Origin: Platanthera guangdongensis | Taxonomy: Eukaryota > Streptophyta > Magnoliopsida > Asparagales > Orchidaceae | NCBI GenBank assembly: GCA_039583875.1 | Contig: CM077155.1 | Coordinates: forward strand, 4,948,043 to 5,012,042 | Reading direction: 5' to 3' | DNA length: 64,000 nt | Shown: positions 10,370-21,824 of the stretch, one piece after another | Position numbering within the stretch: position 1 is the stretch's first letter | Layout of the letters: each line of letters opens with the position of its first letter | Made by a program: the position numbers and the translations under genes | The notes under the pieces: model-generated | What the model saw: the letters and a program-made list of their open reading frames with translations, nothing else | Told to the model about the DNA's origin: nothing | Database searches by the model: none

Positions 10370-13300
10370 TCACTTCTTCTCTTTGCCTTTAATCATTTTG
10401 ATTTCTCTGTTAGGATTTAGAGCTTCCTTGTTGGACCTGGTGTCATCTGCTGCACCCAAATAAGTTTGCTTTGAAGTCCTGGGAACCACAGCAGCAGGAT
10501 GCAACACCATATATCTCTCAGCATCAAAGAATTTACTGGAAGCATATTTCTCTAGTTCCTTTTGTCTTTGCTCTGACATTGTATAAAGATTTGAAGTGTC
10601 TAAACCTTGATCTCTGGCCTTCTTGATCTGATCTAGTGCAGCCAGTTCCTTCATCCTAGCAGTCCAAGCAGATGGGTTATTCTCAGGGTCCTCAAAGGGT
10701 ACAGGTGGTTCATACATGTTGGAAGGATTATCTTGAGGAGGCCTGGCAGACACTGTTTCTTTTAGCTTGTAGGGGAAAGGACCTGATGTTGTATCAGAAG
10801 AACCATATCCTCCCCTGGAATATGGGTGCTGCCTGGAATACTCTTTGGAATAAACTTGAAAGTCTCTTTGATTACCCCTGTATCCTCCTCTCCTAGAATA
10901 AGAACCCCTAGACTGGCTTTCCCTTTGGTTGGATCTAGAATGGGGTTGATAGGGAGCCTGGCTTCTAGCTGGGGCTTGACTTGCAGAGCTGCCACCTGCA
11001 CCTGCATCAAGAGGAGGTGGTGGAGGAGGATGAGGGTGCTGGAACTGAGAGGAGCCCTTTTCATACTTTCTCTTCTTCTTCATGGCTTTCAGCTGGTTTT
11101 TAGAAAATTGCATCCAATGTTCTGTGATTGGGCAGTTATGCAGAATGTAATAAGGAATATCATTATCATCCTTGACTTTTGTAGGAGGAACCCTTTTCAT
11201 TGCCTTGCTCCTAGCTTTCCTTTTCCTTGCAATAGTGGCAGAAGAGTCATCAGAGTCTGTCTTGAACTCATCAGATTCAGAACTCTGGTCATCATATAGA
11301 GCATCAATTCTCTTCATCAAGTCTTTCTTCAGTTGAATAGCAGCAGATGAGGCAGAAGCAGAAGTAGCAGCAGCAGGGACAGTAGCAGAAGTAGCAGCAG
11401 ATGGAGCAACAGATGGAGCAATAGATGCTGGAGTAGTGACAGTAGTAGTAACATCATCAGAATCTGCAGCAGGCTCAAACACAGTGGCCTCTGTCATCAG
11501 AAGATCCTTGAAAATTGGCTCATCAGAAGCAATTGGGATTTCAGCAGCAGTGTGAACAGTCTCAGCAGTATCAACAATTTCAGAAGCAGAGTCAGTCTTG
11601 TCTTTAACAGCAGCAGCAGCAACATCTTCAGTAGCAGCAGTCACTGAATGTACAAATGCAGAGATAATGCTAGGGTCACAGCAAGAGACAGGCACCAGTG
11701 CCTTGGATAAATCTTCTGGGGGCTGAACAGCATTAACCTCTGGGAGATAGCTGAAGAAGGCAGTATCAAAGGCAGAAAGCAAAGACCTTAGGTCTATTGC
11801 CAGAACTGTAGTAGGAGTCTGACACTCTGGAGGCACAGCAATAGTAGCAGAAGGGGCAGCAGACACAGAAACATCAGCAGCAGGAGCAGAAGCAGCAACA
11901 GCAACAGTATGAAGGCTTGCTTCATATGGCATCTCCCCCTGCCTAGATGTAGATACATCTGTATCAAGGCAAACTGCTGGTGGTGCTGCCTGAGGAAGAA
12001 GGGAGGAAAGCCTGGCAGAGAGGGCTGCCACTGACAAGTGTAGAGGAGCCAATGAGGTCTCTAAGAGTAGAGAGAGCCTGGGGGCAATTAGCTCATACAA
12101 CTTGTCAACTAGTGCTGAGAGGTCTACATGCTCAACAACAGGAGCAGAGGTAGATGGAATAGGGATAGCTGAGGATGCTGGAAGTGGAGGGCTGGAGAGT
12201 GGAATGGATGGCTCAGGTGTTGGGATAGTGGAAATGGAGGACAAGGGGATGGATATGGATGGGGTGAAAGTGGGTTGGTCAATGATATGGTGGAGGAGAT
12301 CTTGGAATGAAGTTGAGGAGGAAGGTAACTATGGAGGAGAGGATGGGGAATCATCCATATAGGAGTCATCCAGGAGGGTGAAGGATGGAATGGATGGAGA
12401 AGAGGTGACATCTGGTGGAGGGTATGAGAACAGAGGGTGGAAGTGGTCTACTGGTGAAGGCAGAATGGGTTCTGGAGATGGAATTGATGTTGGAGATGGG
12501 CTAGAGATGGTAATGGTGGATGGAGCTGGAATGGTGGATGGTAGAGGAAGGGTTGGAAGTGGAGGAGGAGAGGAGGCAGCAACAGCAACAGCCAGGTCAT
12601 CTGCAGGAGCAGAGACCTGTGGGGGAGTGACTCTTTGAGTCCTGGTGCCTGAAGGAGCACTTGAGGAGGGCCTGCCAGGCTTGCTGATTTGCCTATCCCA
12701 CTTGCCAAAGAGGGCACAGGTGAGTCTCTTGGAGGCATTTATGTGAACTCCAGAGGAGACCAGCAAGGCAGGACACCTGTTCTGCAGGAAGACTCCAAGA
12801 ATCCTTCCAAAGTTAACAAAGCTTTTGTTGATTTTCTTCTTGATTAGGTCAAAGAAGACCTCTCCCCAGTTTAAACTTTTCTTATCCACCAGAGCTCCCA
12901 TGAGGCAGAGCTGGTGTCTGGATATTGTATCATGTGCAGAGTGCTTTGCTAGTAGCACTTTCCCTACCACATCGGCTAGGAACCTGTATTCAACAGCCAG
13001 GTTCCTCTTGAATAGCTTGCTAGGGTTTCCCTCTGGATGACCCATCCTGGCAAGCAGGTCACAGTAATCCTCTCCAGATAACTCAGCAGTATCATCTCCA
13101 TTTCTTAGTCCAAAAACTTCTGTTAGAATGGTGGGAGTCAAGGGTACCTGAGTTCCAGCAATGGACCCAACTATTGTGGAGTTGTCTTGATTATGAGCAG
13201 TATATACCCATTCCTTTATCTCATCTGAAGCCAGCTTGATTCTAGTGGTCATGAGGGCAGACAGATTCTGATCCTTGAATAAATCCAGTATATCTTGGAA

Positions 13301-13390
13301 AATTTGATCAGTGGTGTCGAAAGATTCCATATCAATGTTGAATCCAACATCGAACTTCATTGCGGCTAGAACTGCAACTGACACAGCCAT
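10370..13390 (-). pseudogene. Element C ORF3: large protein of unknown function, one in-frame stop
   Basis: One reading frame of about 1006 codons, cut into 353 and 624-codon ORFs by a single TAG at 12329-12331. Residues about 1-240 form a folded-looking domain with the pattern I-K-E-W-V-Y ... V-P-L-T-P ... E-V-F-G-L and a later H-x-A-H-D-T-I-x-R-H segment. From memory this resembles the plant transposon protein domain related to Athila ORF1. A long Ser/Pro/Ala/Thr-rich acidic region follows, then an Arg/Gly/Ser-rich stretch, then a C-terminal block with LHPAAVVPRTS and ALNPNREI. D has the same architecture. There is no signal peptide or membrane segment, so env-like is not a good label. Its position downstream of pol suggests a separate transcript. 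Function unknown. Confidence 0.8.
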
Positions 13391-13885
13391 TGTACCTGCA
13401 AAAATTCAACAAACAAAACGACCAAGCGTAGAACTGTTTGGAGGGAAAGAAAATCCTTGCAGAGAAATCGAAAGCGCAAGAGAGAACGACGACGAAAACG
13501 AGTTTTATATTAGGGTTCGACGCAGAATTGGGAAGATCGTTGAACTCAGTTCGACGATCGAGGCTTCTAAAGGAATCTGAAGAGTTTTCAACATCGTCGA
13601 TCTCCGTTCGACGATATTGGAGATCGTCGAGCTCCGTTCGACGATCGTGCAGAGAACAAGATCGTCGAGCGTCGTTCGACGATCGTTGACCGGAAGAGAT
13701 AGTTCATACTATCTGAGAGGCGCTGAACTCAGTTCGACGATTTTTCGAAATCGTCGATCTCCGTTCGACGATCTTAAGGTAAATCGTCGAGCGCAGTTCA
13801 GAGATCAGAAAGATTCTAGACACCAAGGAAAATCAGAATGTTTGCCTAGTCTTGGTCAATTTTTAAGCTTTCAAAATCTTGGAAA
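13391..13885 (-). promoter_or_regulatory. Element C spacer between pol and ORF3 with inverted-repeat cluster
   Basis: About 500 bp between the pol stop (13886-13888) and the ORF3 start. It holds a run of near-perfect inverted repeats with arms GATCGTCGA and TCGACGATC separated by 6-7 nt, at 13535-13560, 13593-13615, 13622-13646, 13660-13684 and 13750-13772. The same type of dyad is in U3 of the LTR. Because it lies just upstream of ORF3 I infer an internal promoter or processing signal; no TATA box is obvious. Confidence 0.5.
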
Positions 13886-16800
13886 TTATTTAAGGCTTCC
13901 TCCATCTAACATTCCTAACTGATTTAGGCAGAAGGTGTGTTTCTTTTCATCCAAAGGCTTGGTGAAAATATCTCCCCTTTGTAAATCAGTTGGGATATAT
14001 TGTAATTCAATTTTGTGTTTTTCAACATTATCCCTTAAGAAATGATGCCTAATCTCTATGTGTTTTGTCCTACTATGGAGGACTGGATTTTGAGCTATGG
14101 AAATAGCACTTGTGTTATCACAAAAGATTTTAGACTTCTCTAAGTTGTATCAATAGTCTAGAAGTTGGTTTTGGATCCACAAAATTTGTGAACAACAACT
14201 GCCTGCAGCCATATATTTAGCTTCAGCAGTTGAAGTTGACACAGATGTTTGTTTCTTACAAAACCAAGAGACAAGTCTATCACCAAGGAACTGACAAGTT
14301 CCACTGGTGCTTTTCCTGTCAATTCTGCATCCAGCATAATCAGCATCAGAGAATCCAGTTAACTCAAATGCTGAATCTTTTGGATACCAGAGGCCTAGAT
14401 TTGGACAACTTTTAACATACCTGAGAATCCTCTTTACTAATGTTAGGTGTGACTCTCTAGGGCTTACTTGGAACCTAGCACATATACATGTAGCAAACAT
14501 TATATCTGGTCTACTAGCTGTAAGATACAGTAAAGAGCCAATCATTGCTCTATATATTGTCTGATCAACAGGTTTCCCATGTTCATCAGCATCTAATACA
14601 GCATTGGTAGGCATGGGTGTTTTCATACAAGATGCCTCAGACATACCAAATTTCTTAACCAGTTCATTAGCATATTTGGTTTGAGAAATAAAGATGCCTT
14701 CAGCATGTTGTTTGACTTGCAATCCTAGGAAGAAGGATAGCTCACCCATGCTACTCATCTCAAATTTAGAATGCATCAGGTTAGAAAACCTTCTGCACAA
14801 TTTTGAGTCAGTAGAACCAAAAATGATATCGTCTACATAAATTTGTACTAGTAGGGTATGAGACTTATGGGTTCTAATAAAAAGAGTTTGGTCTACTATA
14901 CCCCTTATAAAACCATTTTTCAATAGAAAGCATGCTAGGGTCTCATACCATGCTCTAGGAGCTTGCTTGAGACCATATAATGCTTTGTTCAGTCTAAAAA
15001 CATAATCAGGAAGAGTTGGAGAGATAAAACTTGGAGGTTGTCTGACATAGACTTCCGCTTTGATGTCTCCATTTAAGAAAGCACTTTTGACATCCATCTG
15101 ATAAACCTTGAAGCCTTTATGAGCTGCATAGGCTATAAATATCCTGATGGCTTCCAATCTTGCAACATGTGCAAAAGTCTGGTCGTAGTCAATTCCTTCT
15201 TCTTGAGAGTATCCCTGAGCAACTAGCCTTGCCTTGTTCCTTATAATTACTCCTTGATCATCCAGTTTGTTTCTGAATTCCCATTTTGTTCCAACAATGG
15301 AATGATCCTTAGGCTTTGGCACTAGTTCCCATACTTTGTTTCTCTCAAATTGATGCAATTCCTCTTGCATTGCAATGATCCAATGTGGATCTTGCTCTGC
15401 ATCTTGAATGGACTGAGGTTCAATTTGAGATAGGAAGCAGGTGTGCAACAGGTTTTGGTTGACCTGATTTCTGGTTTGCACACCAGCTGAGATTTCTCCA
15501 ATTATTTGGGAAATTGGATGGTCTCTTGATGTTACTAAATCAAAAGGGGGTGTCGATTGTTCACCAACCTGTGTTGTTGTTTCCTCTTGTGGTACAACAA
15601 CTGGCTCTTCAGATTGTGCTTTAATATATGAAGCATTCCCTTCATCTTCACTGCTTTCTTCTTCTTGAGCAACCTGTAACTTGTTCATATCTTCAACTAG
15701 AGAGTGTTCCTGCAAAGGTTCTATGGTAGAAGAAATCTTCTCCTTGAAAGACATGTTAGTTTCATCAAAAGAAATATGAACAGATTCCTCAATTTTCAAA
15801 TATGATTTATTATAGACCCTATAGGCCTTGCTGATCATGGAGTATCCCAGAAACACTCCTTCATCAGCTTTGGCTTGAAATTTTGCTAAATATTTCTTGT
15901 CATTATTGTGAATGTAGCAAATACAACCAAAAATTCTGTAATAGTCAACTTTAGGTTTCTTCCCTTTGAGTAATTCATAGGGAGTCTTTCCCTTCAGTTT
16001 ATGTATCAGACTTCTGTTCAGCACATAGTTGGAGGTGTTCACTGCCTCTGCCCCAAAGGATAGAGGTAGATGAGCATCTGACAACAATATAGTGGCAGAT
16101 TCAATAAGGGTTCTATTTTTCCTTTCAGCTACCCCATTTTGTTGAGGAGTTCTAGGAGCTGAGAAAGTATGTCTGATCCCTTCACTCTGACAGAACTCTT
16201 GCATAAGAAGAGAATCAAACTCTGTCCCATGATCACTTCTGATCAGGGCAATGTGAGTATTGAACTCAATCTGTATACATTTGAGAAACTCTGTCAGACA
16301 CTTAAAGTTATCAGACTTCTTCCTTAGAAAGAGCACCCAAGTTAGAGAAGTCATCTACAACAACTAAAGTGTAGGATTTCCCTCCTAGGCTTTGTACTGT
16401 GATGGGTCCAAATAGATCTATGTGTAACAGATACAATATCCTAGGTGAATCACTCTTATTAAGTGACTTAAAACTGTTTTTGTTTGCTTGCCTAATTGAC
16501 AAGCCCTACAGAGTCCTTCCTTCTTGTAGGGGCCAGAAGGTAGTCCTCTAACAAGGTTGTCCTTGGAGAGCCTAGCAATAGTTCTAAGGTTTAGGTGTCC
16601 TAGTCTCTTATGCCATAAAACATTTGGTCTACAGACAGAGTTAAACAGGCAAATATCTACATCAGTTGAAAGAAAATCTACTAGATAGATGTTACTTTTT
16701 TCTTTTACCTGTCAACACAGTTGTGTTGTCCTCTGACTTGATTCTGCATAAGGTTTTACTGAAGGTCACCTGGTAGCCTTCATCACATAGCTGACTGATG

Positions 16801-17045
16801 CTGATTAGGTTGTGCTTCAGTCCTTCCACATAAGCTACCTTCTTGAAGGTTACTGAACCAATCTGGACTGCACCATATCCTTTAGTTTGTCCAAAGTTGG
16901 AATCACCAAAGATAACTTTGGGTCCAAGCTTGGCTCTAAAAGAAGTGAGGTTGTCCTTGTTCCCTGTCATGTGCTTAGAGCACCCACTATCCAAATACCA
17001 TTGCTGGTAAGATGTTGGATAGGTCTTTACCTGCACATAAAACAA
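13886..17045 (-). pseudogene. Element C pol: protease, integrase, RT, RNase H with a few lesions
   Basis: Protease (DSGC motif, 16692-17045), GAG-pre-integrase and integrase start (16311-16502), then one long frame 14150-16354 (734 codons) with integrase catalytic D41 and E77 (35 residues apart), RT D421 and YVDD at 506-509, and RNase H with D670 (SDADYAG). Lesions are frameshifts near 16690 in an A-rich run, near 16490 and near 16350, and a TGA at 14150-14152 in RNase H. Past it the frame stays homologous to the stop at 13886-13888. Copia domain order and residues are clear; it is not functional as written. Confidence 0.92.
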
Positions 17046-17046
17046 T

Positions 17047-19121
17047 TCATTTGTTTTTGACCCAATTTACCTTGGGTCTAGGTTGATAACCTCTAAATTC
17101 TGAAATGAAAGACATCCCAGGTTGACTCTTATATCCTTCAGGATGATATCTCCTTGGAGGTATAATCCATTCAGTATAAGAGTTAAAGGTTTGGGATGAA
17201 GAACCCTTAGGATTCAATTTTGATTTGCCTTTGAAAAAGTTTCCAGAGTTCTGACCTCTGTTCGACGATCTTGGAGCTGAGTTCGACGATCTTGGGTCAG
17301 ATCGTCGAGCGCCGTTCGACGGTCGACTATGAGTGAGGTCAGGTATATGTGATCGTCGACCTGCGTTCGACGACTCTGGCTGAGATCGTCGATCAGCGTT
17401 CGACGATTTTTCCTGAGATCGTCGAGCTGCGTTCGGCGATCGTCGATCTTCATTCGGCGATCGTCGATCTCCATTCGACGATTTTTGCTGGGGCTTAATT
17501 TTATGAGGCAGATCAGAATTTTTCCTGGCAACCTCTACAACTCCCTTTCCCTTATTAGAAATAAACTTGATGGGAGTTGTTAGGACTATAGGTTTGCTGG
17601 ATGAAGCACCCAAGCCCAGTGTACTGTTGAATCTAGAGTTCACTGTGCTTGTGATGTCCATCAGCTTGATGCTTCTCCCATTAAGGGATTCTTCAAGCTT
17701 CTTGGCCTCAGAGAGCTCACTTTTCAGTGAAGCTATTTGTTCCCTACAGTTCTCCAACTCCTGAGAGAGTTTGAGGTTTTCTGACTTTAAAACATTGTGT
17801 TCAGATAATTGATTTCTGAGAGAGATAATCTCTTTCTCAGACTTTAGTAGGTCTAAACACAGTGCCTTAAATTCAGATTTAAAATCTTTTGAAGTAAAAT
17901 CAAAAGAACTAATTACTTGATCTTCTTCAGGTTGAGTCTCTGAGTCTGACTCTGACTCCTCTTCCTCTGAATTGTGCTGTGAGGCATTGATTGCCATCAT
18001 GCAGAACTCCTTTTCTTCTGCATCATCCTCATCATCACTGGAGCTGGAAGAGGCTTCTGACTCCTCTTCAGTTTCACTCCAGGATTCAGCAACAAACCCT
18101 TTCCTTGTATGCTTATTTTTGCTTGAAGAAGGTTTGCTATTGCCATTCCTTTTGGAGTCTTTCTCCTTTCTTCTTTCTTTTCTGTCCCTTCTGTCCTTGT
18201 TCTTGTTCTCTGGACAGTCAGGAACTATGTGCCCAGATTTCCTGCAACCAAAGCAGATAATGTCTTTGTTATTACCAGTGGACTTGTCATACCTTGGCTT
18301 ATCCTGCTCCTTGTATGATCTTCTTCTGAAGTCCTTTCTGGCCATCTTGTAGAATCTTTTGGCCAACAAGCTGAGAATTTCATCATTGCCTGTAGCTTTA
18401 TCTTCAGGCAGATCCTTAGTTGCCTTGAATGCTATGGTCTTCTCTTTTCTTGTGGCTGGTGAAGCAGCCTTCTATTCTTCCTCTCTATTCTTGATGAGCA
18501 GCTCATAAGATTTGAGCTTACCCAACAAGGCTTCAGTGGTGATCTCATTCAGACTTCTGGCATCTTTAATTGGCCAGATTCTTGAATCCCAAGTGCTGGG
18601 GAAGCACATTAGGATCTTGTCATTAAGTTCTGTTAGAGAGATCTCTTTGTCTAATGTCCTCAGTTCACTGACAATTAGACTCAGTCTGTTGTACATGTCT
18701 CCCACTGACTCAGTCTCTCCCTTCTTGAAGTTCTCATATTGAGAGATGAGATGGGATCTTCTGTGCTTTCTCTCATCAGCTGAGCCTGAGACTATTTCTG
18801 AGAGTCTATCCCAAATTTCCTTGGCTGAATTACATTCAGCTACCTTTTGAAATATGTCATCTGACATTGTCTGGGCTAGAATGTTCATAGCCATGACATC
18901 AGCTACTTTCCATTTTTAATGTCAGCATCTGTTCCTGATGGAGGTGGAACAGCATTTGTACTTGTGCTCTCTGGGGATCTTGGACACACTGTCAAAACAG
19001 AATTAAATATATCTTCATCAATAGAATTCATGTAAAGTCTAATCCTTGCTTTCCAAAGTGCAAACTTTGACAGATTGCACACTGGAGGTCTGGTGCTGGC
19101 ATAATCTTTGTTTTGGGCCAT
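17047..19121 (-). pseudogene. Element C gag, SIRE type, with one frameshift and one stop
   Basis: Gag of about 690 codons. The N-terminal capsid part (18903-19121 and 18472-18894) is followed by a CCHC zinc knuckle (C-F-G-C-R-K-S-G-H-I-V-P-D-C), an acidic Ser/Glu-rich region, a coiled-coil-like Leu/Glu heptad stretch and a basic tail with Asp-Arg-Arg-Ser repeats. A one-base frameshift lies near 18900. A TAG near 18473 falls where D has a Gln codon, consistent with a C-to-T change. The tail repeats are encoded by the TCGTCGA dyads (17255-17490). Gag ends at TGA 17047-17049 while pol is in the +1 frame, as in D. Gag forms the particle that packages element RNA. Confidence 0.9.
17255..17490 (-). 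repeat. TCGTCGA dyad array inside element C gag
   Basis: About seven copies of inverted-repeat units (TCGTCGA ... TTCGACGA arms) spaced near 24-36 bp. They are in frame with Gag and translated as repeated D-R-R-S units. The same words occur in the C LTR and in the ORF3 upstream region. Confidence 0.85.
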
Positions 19122-19237
19122 GATTTGTGCAAACAGAGTCTAATAATAAAATATAAAAGAAAGATCTAGTTTGGGATCTTGGGGTTCAGGTGTTAGCCTG
19201 TACAACCAATCAGATATGGTATGTTTAACCAACCTCC

Positions 19238-19248
19238 CTCTGATACCA
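19238..19248 (-). other. Element C primer-binding site
   Basis: The minus strand reads TGGTATCAGAG, two bases from the 5' LTR, matching initiator Met-tRNA. Confidence 0.9.
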
Positions 19249-19250
19249 AT

Positions 19251-20779
19251 TGAAAGAGCAACTAGATCTGATATACTCTAGAGGGGGGGGGGGGGTGAAT
19301 AGAGTATATGGTGCTTTTTAAAACTTTTGCAAACTTTTACAACAATTTTTGTAATGTGTGTGAGCAGGGAAGCAGAGATAAAACCAATCACAGTACTAAG
19401 CTATGCAAAAACTAAGCACAGAGAAATCAAGGCCAGAAACAAAAAGAAAACAAGCCAAAACCAGATGACACAAGGGAATATAGTGGTTCCCCAAACTTGG
19501 GTACATCCACTCTTCTACCACCCTAGGTAGGAATCCACTGCAGGATGAGTTGATCAGGTGTCCTGGGCACCAATGAGCTTTTGATAAGGTGCTCAAAAAC
19601 CAAAGCAGATTTTTTGATCAGGTGTCTTGCCACCAATGAGCTTTTGACAAGGTGCTCAAAAACCAGATTCAAACTTTTGAAGGGAGTTTGAGAAACCCTT
19701 TACAGAGTGGGGGTGAGAGAGTGATGACAGTCTTCTCTTTCTCAATCAACTGAGAAGACTAAGTGGATTGATGTCAAAGCTCCCCCTGAGTCCTTGAGAT
19801 CTTCAGGAAGAAAAGCTTTGCTGAGGGTGATAGGCCTTCAAAGATAGAACTCCAGCAATAGATGATTTCAGCAAGCTGAAATGTTGAGTGTCTGGAGTCT
19901 TGAAATGATGTTGGCCTTGAACACTTTTAGAGGTGAAGAGATCTGAAGATTTTTGAAAGCTTGATCTCTTTGATGAGTGTTCTTCAGAATTCTTTTTGAC
20001 AGAAAACTTTTGAGTATCTTTCTGTATTCTGTATTGTGTGTGTTCTTTCTTTCTGGTTGATTGTCGATTCAAAAAGCATTCTGTCTCTTTTTTTCTCTGT
20101 TCCAGAATAGAATATCATTCTCTGTCAAGGATAGCCGTTGGTCTGCATTGATTGCATCCTTAATTGCATAAACTCTTCTAGAGGAAAGTCCACAGAATTA
20201 TTCCTTGAAAAATCCCTTGAAACTTGGTCCAGAAGTAAATGAAAACGGCTAGCAAATCTCTGAATTAATTGCAGAATAACTCCTGTCTGATTTGAAGTTG
20301 AATTCTGGAAGTTATCCAAAATCGTCGAACTGAGCTCTGCTATCGTCGAGCTGAGCTCAGCGAACTGGAAAACTTAAGCAGCAAAATGATCGTCGATCTG
20401 AGCTCAAAGATCGTCGAACTGAGCTCAGAGATAAAGATCCAGTGCAGAGTCAAAATCGTCGACCTGAGCTCACCGATCGTCGAATGGAGTTCGACGATAT
20501 TATGAAGTTTGAGCTCAGCGATCGTCGAGTGGAGCTCGACGATCTGTCGAAGTTGAGCTAGACGATCGTCGATCTGAGTTCGACGAATCGTCGTGCTGAG
20601 CTCGACGATCAGACTTAGTCTCCATGCAGAAAAACTTGGTCTTCAAGGCAGCTTCCAATCCTAGACTTCTAACCCTTAGACTCAATTCTAATTGACCTAT
20701 TAAGCTGTACAGAAGGTCAAGCAAAGGTTCCTAGAGACATAGTGATCCTGACCCAAATTAGTAATAGGGTGTTCCAACA
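19251..20779 (-). repeat. Element C 5' LTR
   Basis: A 1529-bp LTR matching 8658-10181 with about 1% substitutions. Its poly-G tract near 19284 is about five bases longer. Dyad cluster at about 20320-20610. Followed by TSD GAAAC. Confidence 0.95.
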
Positions 20780-20784
20780 GAAAC

Positions 20785-21082
20785 TCAGTCTTCGTCGAAC
20801 AGAGAGCATAGTTCGTCGAGCTCAGCACTAAGAATTGTCTCAAGATCGTCGAACGCAGAACTCCTTTCGTCGAGCTGAGTTCGACGAACGTCGAACTCAT
20901 TTTACTTAGTCTTGAAAACTGATTTGTCTGAGGTCTCTGATGGTCTTGATGAAGGCTGGTCCATCTAGAGTTGAAACCAAGAACTTGACCTAGACTCTAA
21001 GACACAAACTTGACCCTGACTATACATGATGGGTCACACCCTATGTCAGTGAACCTAGCCCAAATCAACTAGGGATCCAACA
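20785..21082 (-). repeat. Element D 3' LTR, right part
   Basis: Continues the D LTR after the insertion of C and aligns with 40784-41081. It ends in GGATCCAACA, followed by the PPT complement ATCTCCTCCTATTTTGG at 21083. It holds further TCGTCGA dyads at about 20790-20900. Confidence 0.93.
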
Positions 21083-21271
21083 ATCTCCTCCTATTTTGGT
21101 GAGGTCACTAACAGAGACTCAAAGCAAAGAACAGACAGAAAAACAAAGCAAGAATAAGAGATATATCTGGCAGAGAATTTTAACACATGCATAAGATATA
21201 TATACATGCTTCGTTTGATTACAGGACATAGTTTGAAATGTAAAAACAAACAAAATGAAATAACATAAAAA
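21083..21271 (-). other. Element D polypurine tract and 3' untranslated region
   Basis: PPT complement at 21083-21098 next to the LTR, then A-rich sequence up to the ORF3 stop. No ORF is seen. Confidence 0.75.
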
Positions 21272-21824
21272 TCATTTCTCTGGCTTCTTTTGCTTGATCC
21301 TGTCTTCAGTTGCTTTTTCTCCTGGCTTCTTAAAGATAATTTCTCTATTAGGGTTTAGAGCCCGAGCCTTTGTCATAGTCATATCAGCTGCCCCAATAAT
21401 ATTTAATGAAGAGGTTCTGGGGACAACTGCTTTAGGATGGAGTTGCATGTATTTATCAACATTAAACAATTTATTTCATTTATCAAATCTTTTCATTTCT
21501 TCTTTTCTGTATTTAGACATAGTAGTAAGGCCTGAGATGTCTTTGCCTTCAGCTTTGGACTTGTTAATCAATGATAGCCCAATGAGTTCCTGGAACATAG
21601 CCATTTTGGCAGTAGTCTCAGTTTCAGGATCTATAAAAGAAATGGGAGGAGAATATGGCCTTTTAGAGCTGTTAGTATCTTATTCTTTGGGGGTCTGATG
21701 CTGCTGCTGTTGTTGTTTGCTTGAGGATGGTAGCCTCTGCTGACTGCTTCCAGAGAATCTCCCTGATTGTCTTTGATAAGTTTGCATAGGGGCAGATCTC
21801 TGAGAACAAGAGCCAGAGGCACCA
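21272..21824 (-). pseudogene. Element D ORF3, C-terminal part
   Basis: Downstream half of D's ORF3, cut off from 31408-33486 by the insertion of E at 21825. One frame starts at the E junction with a Gln/Ser-rich stretch. The segment 21272-21469 carries the conserved C-terminal block (LHPKAVVPRTS, GAAD, ALNPNREI) seen in C. Stops near 21680 and 21470 break the frame. Confidence 0.8.

Larger units (their letters stand above)
8658..20779 (-). mobile_element. Element C: SIRE-type Copia with third ORF
   Basis: A 12,122-bp minus-strand element with LTRs 8658-10181 and 19251-20779 and the perfect TSD GAAAC at 8653-8657 and 20780-20784. It sits inside the 3' LTR of D; the undisturbed site survives in D's other LTR at 40779-40783. 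By eye the LTRs differ at roughly 17 positions plus a poly-G length difference, about 1%, so the insertion is recent. The order from the right is LTR, PBS, gag, protease, integrase, RT, RNase H, dyad cluster, ORF3, PPT, LTR. It is broken by a few frameshifts and stops. Confidence 0.97.

Noticed and set aside
10370..12244. Calling ORF3 an envelope gene
   Set aside because: No signal peptide, membrane segment or fusion-like features; the N-terminal domain looks like a plant transposon protein.
17972..18352. Ser/Leu-rich plus-strand ORF opposite element C gag
   Set aside because: Antisense shadow of the acidic and charged Gag region.
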